From contig JAFEFC010000036.1 in NCBI GenBank assembly GCA_018240785.1, forward strand, positions 124,001-188,000: a stretch of 64,000 bases of DNA. The letters run 5' to 3'. Made by a program: the position numbers and the translations under genes. Positions within the stretch are counted from its first letter, which is position 1. The number at the start of each line of letters is the position of its first letter. Source of the DNA: Pseudomonadota bacterium (lineage in GTDB: Bacteria > Pseudomonadota > Gammaproteobacteria > Burkholderiales > Rhodocyclaceae). Shown here piece after piece: positions 29,435 through 38,150 of this stretch. The notes under the pieces were generated by a model. The model was not told where the DNA came from. It saw nothing but the letters and a program-made list of their open reading frames with translations, and ran no database searches.

Positions 29435-29481
29435 TGGATGCTGATGGCCTTTCAGGAGATAGTTGATCGTCGTTCTCGTTT

Positions 29482-29964
29482 GTGGGGGTTGAATGGAAAT
29501 CCAGGGATGCCGTAATTGAGGAGCCTGGACGGCGTATCGTTCAGGAACAAACACGCACGGGCGGCCAGGCCCTGCCGTGGCTCGACATGACGGCCTTCCT
29601 GCGCGGGGCCATCGACCTTGCGCTAGACAACCATGCCAATGCGCCACGCAGCAATACGCAATGGGTGTTCTTCGACCGTGGCCTGATCGACGCGGCGGCA
29701 GCACCCCAGGCACTGGACGGCACTACTATTCTGGACACGATTGCCCAGTCGCATCGCTACCACTCGCGCATCTTTCTGGCCCCGCCGTGGCCTGAAATCT
29801 ATGTGCAGGACGAAGAACGCCGTCACAGCATGGATGAAGCGCGGGCTGAATTCGAGCGGCTTCAGCGCACCTATCCAGCGCTGGGCTATGCGGTATCGCG
29901 GTTGCCCAAGATCAGAGTGGCGCAACGCGCTGACTTTGTGCTGGACACCTTGGCTAGCCGCTAA
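29482..29964 (+). pseudogene. truncated AAA ATPase (AAA_28/NadR-like), P-loop lost
   Basis: The reading frame from a GTG encodes VIEEPGRRIVQEQ, WVFFDRGLIDAAAA, APPWPEIYVQDEERRHSMDE and YPALGYAVSRLPK, as in small ATP-binding proteins of about 180 residues. In intact members a glycine-rich P-loop of about 30 residues precedes the EEPGRR motif; here it is absent and the start is in unrelated sequence. The protein is therefore probably a non-functional remnant cut by the same rearrangement that left the IS66 piece. Confidence 0.65.
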
Positions 29965-30014
29965 CCTACCAAGGCGAACTCTACCGTATCTCACCGCCAC
30001 GTAGGACTCCATGC

Positions 30015-31877
30015 TCAAATCTCTTGCGTAACTCTGAGATAAGGATTGTTGGGTGGTACTGCATCGAACAACCAATTCGCATCGATCAGCAAATACCCAT
30101 GCAGCTTCCGGGACTTGCGCGGCCCGGTGACTTCACAGATCCAGATGTTCAAGCCGCTGTCGTGCTTTCGATGCAACCCCAGTTTCTCAAAGCGCTTCTG
30201 CACCCACTGCCAATCCGGCATCTTGTCCTGCCGTGCCAGCGTGCCGACATGAGGGTGCTCCTGGACGTAGCGCTGGAACACACCTGGGCTGACCAAGTAG
30301 GCCGTGTCATTCACGGAATGCACGAGCGCTTTTGCGTCGTTGATGATGAGCCGGCGCGAAGCAATTCCCTGTTTCAGCCACATCATGAAATGTTCGCCTG
30401 ACGGGGGCGCTGCTGTTAGGGGTGGTTTAGCAGTAGATGGTGGTGGCGAAGGAAGCACTGCGGCAGTCGCTGGCATAGGAGTGCTGGGGTCTGCGGGGTA
30501 GCTTCTCTGTGCAACCGGCTCCACATCCTGCTCGGCACCAGGCGAGCCGCTCGTGCTCACCATTGCCAGCATGTCCTCCATGACATCGGACACGGGCTGG
30601 GCCTTAGGCGGTGAGGCGGTGACGGTACTACTGCCTTCCCAAGATGGAAGTTTCTGACCGTTCGGGGCTGCCTTCGCCATGGCCGCAGGCGGCATTTTCG
30701 GCGCCTCGGCGTCGTTTTCGGCGACTGCCGCGTCGATCGCTACCGTGCCTGCAAAAGGCGTCGGTCGCTCGCCAGATTCCCAGATCAGCGCAGGAGCGAG
30801 GCGCAACAGGGTGAACGAGTGGGACCAGCCGGTGGAACTGGTTATGGTCGCGCGCCAAATAGCCTTGCCGTCGGGCGCCGGCTGCAACATGCCGTGATCC
30901 TGGAGGACGTTGAACACCGCGGTGTTGTTCGCAGGGATGCCATCGACGCCTTGGGACAGCAGGTGCGCACGCAGTTTGTCCGAGACCGTTTTGCTCACCA
31001 GCCACAGGGCATCGTCGGTGAGCCAGCCATCGGAGGCTTCCGGCTGGTTCAGTTTCAACTGTTCCTTGAGCAGGTAGCGCAACCCGTCGAGCAGCTTGCG
31101 CTGCAGCGCGTGCTTGGGCGCAGCCATGGCGCGGGCCGGATCGCCGCCCAGCTCCTGGGCCACCGAGGCCCGGTCTGCCTGCACGACAAGTTCGCCCAGT
31201 ACGCCGGCGTGCTCGTACTGCCCGGCCAGGACGTAGAGCAGTGGTGCCCACAGGGACGGATAGCCGCTGAGCCAGTCCAGGGCCTCACGGTCGAGCAGTT
31301 GGTGGTAGAGCAAACCTGTCGCGGCGCTGTGCAGGCGGTACTCGCGATCGTCGCGGTAGCGGAATCGGTATGGCTGGCGCAGCGGGCCGTGCCAAGGGTG
31401 CCAGATGCTGCCGTCGGCCAGCTCGACGTGCAGATCGACGGCGATCTTGCCGATGTCGTGCAGCAGCGCGGCGTAGGCGACGGCGGCGGTCCAGGCTTCG
31501 GACTGTGCCGCTTGGTCTTCGGGGCTGGCGCCGATGGGCAGCAGATGGGACTGCCGCAGTTTCAGACTGTAGGCGACGATTTCGAGGCCGTGGTCGAGCA
31601 TGCCGCCCAGATAGGCATGGTGATGCGCCTCGGAGGCCGGGAAGGCCTGGACCAGCTCGGCGTAGCGTTCCAGGGGCGCTCGGTACAGCGTGGCGAATTG
31701 CCTGCGCGACAGCGAGGTGCGCTGCCAAATGTGCTCCAGCAGCTTCTGCCGGCGCGGGGTGGCCAGCAGCGATGCGGCCGACTCGGGCCGCATCAACCCT
31801 TTCGGGAGGACGGTGGCGGGTGCTGGCGGTGGCGCGCCGGCGACCGGGGGCCGTTTTCGCTGGAACAGGGAGAGCAT
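30015..31877 (-). CDS. traI: MobH-family relaxase TraI (TraI_2 domain)
   Basis: This 620-residue relaxase nicks the element at its origin of transfer and pilots the strand. The MobH metal site is visible in HHHAYLGGMLDHGLEIV and ALLHDIGKIAVDLHV, near residues 85 to 150. The C-terminal domain (LHGYLLIDANWLFDAVP) is typical of ICE relaxases of the PFGI-1/ICEclc group. Between them is a Pro/Ala-rich linker. The ATG at 31877 follows AGGA; the longer frame from 31952 lacks support. It is transcribed apart from the other transfer operons. Confidence 0.92.
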   Translation of the reverse strand: MLSLFQRKRPPVAGAPPPAPATVLPKGLMRPESAASLLATPRRQKLLEHIWQRTSLSRRQFATLYRAPLERYAELVQAFPASEAHHHAYLGGMLDHGLEIVAYSLKLRQSHLLPIGASPEDQAAQSEAWTAAVAYAALLHDIGKIAVDLHVELADGSIWHPWHGPLRQPYRFRYRDDREYRLHSAATGLLYHQLLDREALDWLSGYPSLWAPLLYVLAGQYEHAGVLGELVVQADRASVAQELGGDPARAMAAPKHALQRKLLDGLRYLLKEQLKLNQPEASDGWLTDDALWLVSKTVSDKLRAHLLSQGVDGIPANNTAVFNVLQDHGMLQPAPDGKAIWRATITSSTGWSHSFTLLRLAPALIWESGERPTPFAGTVAIDAAVAENDAEAPKMPPAAMAKAAPNGQKLPSWEGSSTVTASPPKAQPVSDVMEDMLAMVSTSGSPGAEQDVEPVAQRSYPADPSTPMPATAAVLPSPPPSTAKPPLTAAPPSGEHFMMWLKQGIASRRLIINDAKALVHSVNDTAYLVSPGVFQRYVQEHPHVGTLARQDKMPDWQWVQKRFEKLGLHRKHDSGLNIWICEVTGPRKSRKLHGYLLIDANWLFDAVPPNNPYLRVTQEI

Positions 31878-31959
31878 GCGGGTGTCCTGTGGCGGGCCGA
31901 CCGGGAGGCCTTTTTGCCTTTTCGAGGTAGGGCCTTTCCCCTTGCACCCCATTCCCTTG

Positions 31960-31992
31960 CCGTTTCGGCCCTTTGGCCTTTAACCGTTTCGG
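31960..31992. repeat. direct repeat CCGTTTCGG x2 upstream of traI
   Basis: The 9-base sequence occurs at 31960 to 31968 and 31984 to 31992. The 24-base spacing (just over two helical turns) suits a regulator or relaxosome binding pair, but chance in this GC-rich DNA is not excluded. Confidence 0.4.
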
Positions 31993-32102
31993 TATAGCGG
32001 GGCCTGGGTTGCGGTTCCAGCGTCAATGTGGAACCCGCACGAATGGATTGCGCGGCGACCAGCCGCTGGCCTCGGCCTATGCTGCGGAGACGCTGTTTTC
32101 GC

Positions 32103-32183
32103 CAGGTAGGTTGCTCTCTAGGCGTCAAAGTTGACAAATGCGACAAAGGCGACTAGAGTAAGTCCTGTCTCAAACCTACCTGG
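32103..32183. repeat. perfect 11-bp inverted repeat flanking the antitoxin promoter
   Basis: CCAGGTAGGTT at 32103 to 32113 is exactly complementary in reverse to AACCTACCTGG at 32173 to 32183. The 59 bases between them contain the whole promoter. The right arm abuts the ribosome binding site. Confidence 0.6.
32132..32160 (+). promoter_or_regulatory. promoter and operator of the antitoxin-RES operon
   Basis: TTGACA (32132 to 32137) and TAGAGT (32155 to 32160) are separated by 17 bases. The palindrome GTCAA-AG-TTGAC at 32125 to 32136 covers the -35 box, as expected for autoregulation by the antitoxin. The antitoxin gene starts about 30 bases downstream. Confidence 0.6.
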
Positions 32184-32192
32184 GAGATGACC

Positions 32193-32819
32193 ATGCCCAC
32201 CGCCATTGAATTCATTGCCGACCGTCTGCCGCGTGTCACCGTGGAGGATGTGCGCCGCTTCGCGGATACCGTCGAAATCCGGGATGCGCCGGCTTTCGCG
32301 GCCGAGTTGCAGGCGTTCATTCACGAGCGCGTGGAGGCGGTAAAGCTGCCAGCCAACCTCGAAGGTGAAACGGTGGAGCACGCCTTGAAGCGTAAGACGG
32401 CTGCGCTGCGCGCTGAGACGCGCTGGGCGCCGACTGAAACCGACGTCCAGCGAGGCCGCGCCGTGCTGCTGGAAACCTTCAACCAGCCGCACAACCTGCC
32501 GCCCGCGGAGTACGCCAAGCTGGCGGACAAGTCGCGCCAGCAGATCTACAAGGACATCCTCGCCCGTCGGCTGCTGGCGCTGAACGTGGGGCCGCGAGGC
32601 CAGAAACTGCCCGACTGGCAGCTCGACCCGGTGAAGCAGCAGTTGACCCAAACCGTGCTTCAGGAGGTCGAGGGCATCGACCCTTGGACGATCTACCGCG
32701 CACTGTCCGAACCGCTCGAAGGCTTGGGCGGCCGCTCGCCAGTGGATGCGGTGACGCATGGCACGATCGACGACGTGGCCGAGGCCGTGTTCAACGTGCT
32801 GGGCGTTCAGGTGCATTGA
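32193..32819 (+). CDS. antitoxin, Xre/MbcA/ParS toxin-binding domain
   Basis: This protein of about 208 residues has the DUF2384 toxin-binding domain at its C-terminus (DPWTIYRALSEPLEGLGGRS, ending EAVFNVLGVQ). An HTH-like middle region (PAEYAKLADKSRQQIYKDI) probably binds the operator. Two ATGs are possible; that at 32193 is preferred because GGGAG lies seven bases before it but only one base before the ATG at 32187. The RES toxin gene follows by 12 bases. It should neutralise the toxin and repress the operon (family knowledge). Confidence 0.85.
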   Translation: MPTAIEFIADRLPRVTVEDVRRFADTVEIRDAPAFAAELQAFIHERVEAVKLPANLEGETVEHALKRKTAALRAETRWAPTETDVQRGRAVLLETFNQPHNLPPAEYAKLADKSRQQIYKDILARRLLALNVGPRGQKLPDWQLDPVKQQLTQTVLQEVEGIDPWTIYRALSEPLEGLGGRSPVDAVTHGTIDDVAEAVFNVLGVQVH

Positions 32820-32831
32820 AGCGAGATCGCC

Positions 32832-33464
32832 ATGAGCCACGAGCTGCCTTCGTTCCTGATCGATGCCGGTGAGCTGCTCCAGCATGTGAGCCGCGTCGTC
32901 TATCGGGGCAGCCCGCTGTACTATGGCCGCAGCAGCACCAATCGCTACGATGACCCGGCCCAGGCCTACGGGGTGCTCTACCTGGGGCGCGACCTGCCCA
33001 CGGCGCTGATGGAGTCGGTGTTTCATAAGCACCAGTGGCTTGCGGACACGAAGCGCTCGATCGCGCTGAAAGAAGTCCAGAGCCGGATGGTGCGCGCAGT
33101 GGGCGTGATGGACGACGTGCTTCTGGCCGACCTCACGGCGCCGGGCGTCATGGCGGGCTACTTCGGCCTGAACCTGGAGCAGTTGGCCAGCCGCGACTAC
33201 ACGCACACGCAGCAGGTGTCGGCCCAGGTGCATGCGATGCTTGGAGATGACGGCCAGGTGCTGTTCGACGGGGTGCTCTATCCGTCGCGCAACAACTATC
33301 CCGCCAAGAGCATCGCGCTGTTCGAGCGTGCCAGCGCGAAGGTCAGTGTCATCGAGGACATCGATCTCGTTGACCATGTGGACTGGCCGCGTTTCGTTGC
33401 TACATACCGCATCGGCGTGGAGCCCGACCCTGGCCCGTTGGAACCGGATGACGAAGCGTCCTGA
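32832..33464 (+). CDS. RES-domain NAD+-degrading toxin
   Basis: This 210-residue RES protein has the conserved RVVYRGSPLYYGRSSTNRY region (Arg and Tyr), GVLYLGRDLPTALMESVF, and a C-terminal conserved Ser in LYPSRNN. RES toxins such as MbcT deplete NAD+ by phosphorolysis or hydrolysis. It is paired with the upstream antitoxin. On a conjugative element such a pair usually stabilises maintenance. Confidence 0.88.
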   Translation: MSHELPSFLIDAGELLQHVSRVVYRGSPLYYGRSSTNRYDDPAQAYGVLYLGRDLPTALMESVFHKHQWLADTKRSIALKEVQSRMVRAVGVMDDVLLADLTAPGVMAGYFGLNLEQLASRDYTHTQQVSAQVHAMLGDDGQVLFDGVLYPSRNNYPAKSIALFERASAKVSVIEDIDLVDHVDWPRFVATYRIGVEPDPGPLEPDDEAS

Positions 33465-33548
33465 AGCAGCAAGAGAACACATTGAAGCCCTAAACAGAAT
33501 GAAATGGACCAAACTGAAATAGGCATCCCTCAGCAGTAGGAGACGACC

Positions 33549-33908
33549 ATGAACACCACGACTCGCACCAGCACCGCAGAACGCCTCGGCCGCGCCTTTG
33601 GCCGCGGATGGCGTGCCTACGCGCGCTGTGAACGGCGGGCGTCGAACTGGTTGGTTTCCAAGGGCATGCCGACGGCTGGAGCCACCGCGCTCGTGTGGAT
33701 GGTTAAGCTGGCTGCGCTCGGGGTGCTGCTGTACACCACCTTCTGGCTGGCCCTGGTGATGGTGTGCGTCATGGTGGTTGCCTGGATGGCCCGCAACACC
33801 GACTTGGGCGAGGAGTTGCCCGAGCCAGAGTGGCGAAACGGACCAGCAGGATTCGGCCTATACACCTACGACGGTTTCCGCATTGATCCTCATGTCGAGG
33901 ACGACTAG
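33549..33908 (+). CDS. DUF3742 family membrane protein
   Basis: This 119-residue protein has a basic N-terminus (AFGRGWRAYARCERRASN) and two adjacent hydrophobic helices at about residues 50 to 80. It belongs to a small family almost restricted to PFGI-1/ICEclc-type elements, of unknown function. The ATG follows AGGAGA. It faces traG tail to tail with six bases between stops. Confidence 0.8.
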   Translation: MNTTTRTSTAERLGRAFGRGWRAYARCERRASNWLVSKGMPTAGATALVWMVKLAALGVLLYTTFWLALVMVCVMVVAWMARNTDLGEELPEPEWRNGPAGFGLYTYDGFRIDPHVEDD

Positions 33909-33914
33909 CAGCGA

Positions 33915-35438
33915 TCACTTCTTCGACACTGCATTGATCGCAATGCTTCCTCCCCTTCCGCCAGCAGCCTTGGCATCTCCGGTGGCTCCTGCGAGGCCTT
34001 GCAACACGTTGCCGGCACGAACGCCCGCCCAAGCCAAGGCCATGATCCAGAACGTAGGCAGTACGATGAACATCGTGCCCGTGACAAACATCAGGAGCAT
34101 GTCTCCGAAGGCGTTGTTCAGCCCCACCAGCGGGTCGAAGTTGGTGTGCGGCCGATTCCAGCCGAACCCCCAGCCATAGAGCGCATCCAGGATCGTCGAA
34201 TCGATCCAGCGCGCAAGCTGAAACCAGAAGTCCGTGAAGAAGAGCGCGAACTGCACGACGCTGACGGTAACGACCGTCTTCAGATCGTAGGTGCCTACGA
34301 CCAGCACAAGCGGGATGCAGATGACCAGCGCCATCTTGAGCAAGGCGAGGACCATGGGCAGAGACTGTCTCACGACGTCCATGGCGGGAAACGCGGCAAT
34401 CGCGCCGACGGCCATCCCAACGTCTCCCGTGGCCCGCGTCACGATGTTCGGCAAGGTCTTGTCGATCTGGCCGCCATAGTCCGTATAGACGCTACCCTGG
34501 TTCAATTTCTGTTGCCGCGGTGACGCGATGGCGCGGATCACCGAGTCGTCCACCTCGGCCCTGCTCAGGAACCCGGCCCAGCCTGCCAGGCGATTCAACA
34601 GGTTCGGGTCCACCTGTCCCAGCAGGCGTGCCCGCAGGCCATTGCCGCCATCGGCCCACCACTGCCTGCAGGTCGGGTAGCCGCCACCGCTGCCCACCTG
34701 TGCAAGCCCCGCATCGCGGGTGCTGTCGTAGGGCCAGTCGTCGCGCGGCGTGCTTGAGCGGTAGGTGTCGTAGTAGCCGCCCGTGTCCGTGAAAAACCTC
34801 GACCCTATCCAGGTCACGTCGTGCATCTGCTGCTCATCAAGCTGAGGGCGCTGCATGAACAATTTGGCCCGCGCAGGCCCATAGCAATCCCGCGAGAAAT
34901 CCGCTACTTCCTGAGCCAGTACCGGGTCGTCAATGCGGGTCGCGTCGATCTCCATGCGCATCTGCCGCAGGTCCGTGCCGCATGGGATCGCCGCCACCGA
35001 GGCGCTCGTGACGGCGCGCGAGAGCGCGTGCATGAAAGCCCACCAGACCGGCACCTTCGCCGACTGGTTGTTGATGGTGCTGAAGGACTGCGACCAGCCG
35101 GTATCCGTGGGCTGCGGCACGCTGACCTGGCACTGGGCCGAGCGCGAGCTGTCGTACTGGATGGTGTTGAGGTCCACGTCGATGAACGGGATGCCAGCGA
35201 ACATCACCACCACGATGGCGACGAAGACCCGGTTCTCGATGCGCGCAGCCGAGAGCACGCCCTTGTTGCCTTCGTCGGCACCTTCCGCACGGGCCTTCAA
35301 CCACTCCTGCACGATGATGGCGACGAACGGCAGCGCGAATACTCCGCTCGACACCAGCACCGCCCAGATGCCGTTGTTGACGATCCAGGACACCAGCGTC
35401 AGGTAGTACTCCAGGTAGTCGGTCGTAAAAAGCGTCAT
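33915..35438 (-). CDS. traG: conjugal transfer protein TraG, N-terminal domain type
   Basis: This 507-residue multi-span inner-membrane protein of the mating-pair system has TraG-N features: N-terminal helices (NNGIWAVLVSSGVFALPFVA), a periplasmic segment with paired cysteines, and C-terminal helices (LPMVLALLKMALVICIPLVLV). It is likely involved in mating-pair stabilisation and pilus assembly. It is last in operon B, after a small membrane protein gene. Confidence 0.88.
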   Translation of the reverse strand: MTLFTTDYLEYYLTLVSWIVNNGIWAVLVSSGVFALPFVAIIVQEWLKARAEGADEGNKGVLSAARIENRVFVAIVVVMFAGIPFIDVDLNTIQYDSSRSAQCQVSVPQPTDTGWSQSFSTINNQSAKVPVWWAFMHALSRAVTSASVAAIPCGTDLRQMRMEIDATRIDDPVLAQEVADFSRDCYGPARAKLFMQRPQLDEQQMHDVTWIGSRFFTDTGGYYDTYRSSTPRDDWPYDSTRDAGLAQVGSGGGYPTCRQWWADGGNGLRARLLGQVDPNLLNRLAGWAGFLSRAEVDDSVIRAIASPRQQKLNQGSVYTDYGGQIDKTLPNIVTRATGDVGMAVGAIAAFPAMDVVRQSLPMVLALLKMALVICIPLVLVVGTYDLKTVVTVSVVQFALFFTDFWFQLARWIDSTILDALYGWGFGWNRPHTNFDPLVGLNNAFGDMLLMFVTGTMFIVLPTFWIMALAWAGVRAGNVLQGLAGATGDAKAAGGRGGSIAINAVSKK

Positions 35439-35453
35439 GGCGCGGCTCCCTCT

Positions 35454-35801
35454 TCAGCTCTGCATCAGCAGGCTGGCTTCCAGCGCCACGATGGCGACGA
35501 CGCCGGCGATCTCGCTGCGCACCAGGCGTCGCCGCGCTTGCGCGTCTTCCTCGCGGGCCAGCAGCCGGCGGCGCATCCAGACCCAGCCATAGACCGTCGC
35601 GCCGTACAGGCACAGCCGCCACACCAGGAAGTAGCCCGCGCTGGCAGCCAGCCACCGCTCCCAGCCGGCAACGCTGCCGACGAGGTAGATGCCGACGAGA
35701 TTGGCGCCCACGGCCGCGGCGATGATGACCACCGCCAGGAGCAGCGCCTTTGCCGCGCGCCGGCTGAAAAGCCAGCGCGGGCGCAGCCAGGCCGCGTTCA
35801 T
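35454..35801 (-). CDS. small membrane protein of the transfer operon
   Basis: This 115-residue protein has three or four predicted transmembrane helices (ALLLAVVIIAAAVGANLVGIY and FLVWRLCLYGATVYGWVWM). No named family is recognised. It overlaps the preceding PFL_4711-type gene by four bases and precedes traG by 15, so it belongs to the mating apparatus operon. Confidence 0.7.
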   Translation of the reverse strand: MNAAWLRPRWLFSRRAAKALLLAVVIIAAAVGANLVGIYLVGSVAGWERWLAASAGYFLVWRLCLYGATVYGWVWMRRRLLAREEDAQARRRLVRSEIAGVVAIVALEASLLMQS

Positions 35802-37192
35802 GGCGTGCCTCCCGGGTTGCCCCGCTGCAACCGATCGAGGCGGTCGGGCACCGGGTCGCCTTCGTAGATGCCGCGCGAGCCGGCCGCGCGCGTCCCGTGG
35901 CGCTGGATGATGGCCATGGGCGAGTTGTTCGCCAGTTCGCGCCGCAGTTCAAGTTCGGTCTTGAGGTTGCGGATCTCCTGATCGAGCGTGTCGCTCTCGT
36001 GGTTCACGGCCTCGACCGCCAACTGGTTGGCCGCCACGTTGGGTTCCTTCTTGCCGGTCAGCAGGGTCCGCTGGAGCAGCAATGCCTTCTCCAGCACGGA
36101 CGACAACGCGACCTCGGACGCGAGACGTCGCGCCAGCAGGTCTTGGTCTGGCTCGTCGCGCAGCGCCTCGATGACGCCGCGTGTAATGGGCAGCGAGGTG
36201 CTGCCGGCTGCATGCAGGTTCTCGAACGTCGTGTTGCGCGTCCCAGAGACCAGTTCCTGCAAGGCCTCCAGCTTGGTCTCGTACTCCTCCTGGATCAGCG
36301 GCGTCAGCCCGACGCCAGGCACGGTCTCGGTCTTGGTGCAGGAATCACACGTGCGCTGTACCTGTTCCCCGAGAACCCGCGTCGCCCATTCGGTCGCCTG
36401 CTGCGGCGACGTCCAGGTCTGGCAGGACAGGCTCGCGCAACTGGCGGGCGCGATGGAGGACGTGTCAGTCACGCTGCGCCCGTTGACCAGGTTGTAGCCC
36501 GCCCGCGTCACGTCACCGACCACCCGGATGGCCGACTGGCCCGCGCCGCCGGCATTGCTGCCGCCCACCCAGGGCACGCCGTCGTTGCCGCGGCGCGTCT
36601 CGGCCTGCTCGATCGCCGATACGGCATCCGTGCTCGACACCGCATCGCGCAGCGCCATGCCTTCCGCCATCTGGCTCCATCCGAGCTGGCCGCCCGCCGT
36701 CTCGGCCATCTTCTCGGCCATCGCGCGACACGTCAGCTTGGAGCGGTCGAAATCCAGCCTCGCCTGCAGCACACCATTGGTCAGCAGGTTGTACAGCCCC
36801 GGATCGGCACGCTGGATGATCAGCGCCGGCAGCGATGCCACGGCACTGGTCGCGCTCTGGATCACGTTGCTCATGATCTGCTGGAACCCATTCGTGATCC
36901 CATTGAGCTGATTGCGCAGCGTGGTCTGGATGCTCATGTCGCCGCAGATGAGGTTGCTGTTCCAACCCAGGCCGACCCCGATCGAACGCATGCCAGCGGC
37001 GCGGCCCATGGACACCGCACTGCCACCGCCGATCGAGTACATGACCTCATCGCCGATGACGGGGCCGCTGGTCTGGAAGCCGGCCTGCGCCCACGCGAGG
37101 CCACAGACCAGGGCGAGCGCGCCGGCTAGCGCCGTGGGGCGCAGCGGGCGGCGAACCTTGGCGGATGGGTTCATCAGTTCAGGACGCTTCAT
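35798..37192 (-). CDS. integrating conjugative element protein, PFL_4711 family (TIGR03755)
   Basis: This 464-residue exported protein has a signal peptide (ALAGALALVCGLAWAQA), a glycine-rich start (MYSIGGGSAV), several cysteines (SCASLSCQTW, CDSCTK) and a coiled-coil C-terminal part (NHESDTLDQEIRNLKTELELR). It resembles TraH-type mating-pair proteins in context. The ATG at 37192 follows GAGGGT; the longer frame to 37258 would overlap the neighbour. Confidence 0.88.
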   Translation of the reverse strand: MKRPELMNPSAKVRRPLRPTALAGALALVCGLAWAQAGFQTSGPVIGDEVMYSIGGGSAVSMGRAAGMRSIGVGLGWNSNLICGDMSIQTTLRNQLNGITNGFQQIMSNVIQSATSAVASLPALIIQRADPGLYNLLTNGVLQARLDFDRSKLTCRAMAEKMAETAGGQLGWSQMAEGMALRDAVSSTDAVSAIEQAETRRGNDGVPWVGGSNAGGAGQSAIRVVGDVTRAGYNLVNGRSVTDTSSIAPASCASLSCQTWTSPQQATEWATRVLGEQVQRTCDSCTKTETVPGVGLTPLIQEEYETKLEALQELVSGTRNTTFENLHAAGSTSLPITRGVIEALRDEPDQDLLARRLASEVALSSVLEKALLLQRTLLTGKKEPNVAANQLAVEAVNHESDTLDQEIRNLKTELELRRELANNSPMAIIQRHGTRAAGSRGIYEGDPVPDRLDRLQRGNPGGTP

Positions 37193-37202
37193 CGCCGTAC
37201 CC

Positions 37203-38150
37203 TCAATAGAAATCGACGCTGCCGAGGAACACCTGGCCCCGGCGTTCGCAGCACGCATAGGGCCGCCACAACGCCCAGGCGTAGTCGCCTTGTTGGGCCT
37301 GTGTCAGGAAGCCGTTGCGCGGGAAGACCGTGCAGGACGAGGACAGGACGGGCGTGAGTTCCTGCCACTTGCCGGTCGAGGCATCGCCCTCCATCAGCGC
37401 GCCGGCCGGCCAGTAGCCATCGCGGGAGTTGGCGAGCAGCGGCTGATAGACGTGGATCTGCCCGCGGCGCGTGACCACATCGCCGGCCCGTTGGGCCACC
37501 ACGGCACCGGCCTTGTGGTCGTCCGTCTGGTGCAGGAAGCCGCCGCGCGGATAGACGTTGCCCCAGAGGTTCAGGGTCGAGCGCGCGCCGACCTCGCGCA
37601 TGCCCGGGATCAATGCCTCCGGGTACACCATCTCCGGTACGTTGTAGCGCCAGGCCGGCGTGTCCAGCGTACTGAGCAGGTACGGCATGAAGGCCGTGCC
37701 TGCGCCCTCGCAGAAATAGCCCGAGGACGAGACGAACTGGTTGAACACCTCGACGCCGGGGTGGCCGATGACGTCCGCGTTCTTGAACTTCGCGAGATTG
37801 TTTTCGTGATCTTCATTGGTGGTGCCGTCCCCGCCGGCCTGGGCCGAAGGGTTGGGCGTGCTCATGGCGCGCACTTCGACCCAGGGGTTCTCGCCGGTGT
37901 TCGAGTAGGACGAAACCACCGCATCGGGGATGTAGTGCCTGACCTTGACGGACGTGCGCACCGTGCAGCCGGTCCAGGTGCAGTAGAGCCAGTAGCAGAT
38001 ACCCACCACCCGGTACTCCAGGCAATCGGGCGAAGCCACTGAACCCACGATGGTCGCCGTGTTCAGGGCGTAGCTGCCCGTGGCGCTGAGCAGCAGCACG
38101 GAGGTGACGGCAGCCCGCATGCGGCGCAGAAGGTCGAATGAGCGGATCAC
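37203..38150 (-). CDS. integrating conjugative element protein, TIGR03756 family (TraU-like)
   Basis: This 315-residue periplasmic protein has a signal peptide (VTSVLLLSATGSYA) and many cysteines (CLEYRVVGICYWLYCTWTGC, PYACCERRG), as in TraU. The GTG start at 38150 overlaps the TIGR03757 stop (GTGA). It acts in mating-pair or pilus assembly. The disulfides may depend on the DsbA-like and TIGR03757 thiol proteins encoded nearby (inference). Confidence 0.88.
   Translation of the reverse strand: MIRSFDLLRRMRAAVTSVLLLSATGSYALNTATIVGSVASPDCLEYRVVGICYWLYCTWTGCTVRTSVKVRHYIPDAVVSSYSNTGENPWVEVRAMSTPNPSAQAGGDGTTNEDHENNLAKFKNADVIGHPGVEVFNQFVSSSGYFCEGAGTAFMPYLLSTLDTPAWRYNVPEMVYPEALIPGMREVGARSTLNLWGNVYPRGGFLHQTDDHKAGAVVAQRAGDVVTRRGQIHVYQPLLANSRDGYWPAGALMEGDASTGKWQELTPVLSSSCTVFPRNGFLTQAQQGDYAWALWRPYACCERRGQVFLGSVDFY

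Larger units (their letters stand above)
31878..32192. other. intergenic region upstream of traI and the RES module
   Basis: This 315-base stretch has no gene. It contains two direct copies of CCGTTTCGG (31960 and 31984, 24 bases apart) upstream of traI, the promoter of the antitoxin gene, and a perfect 11-base inverted repeat. Being next to the relaxase gene, it is one candidate site for the origin of transfer, without direct proof. Confidence 0.5.

Noticed and set aside
28907-30014. ICE attachment site near traI
   Set aside because: No tRNA 3' end or tRNA-Gly-type att repeat was found here, and no integrase lies in the window.
32118-33512. 464-residue minus-strand ORF opposite the antitoxin-RES pair
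   Set aside because: Both plus-strand genes have clear families, a promoter and ribosome sites; the antisense frame has none.
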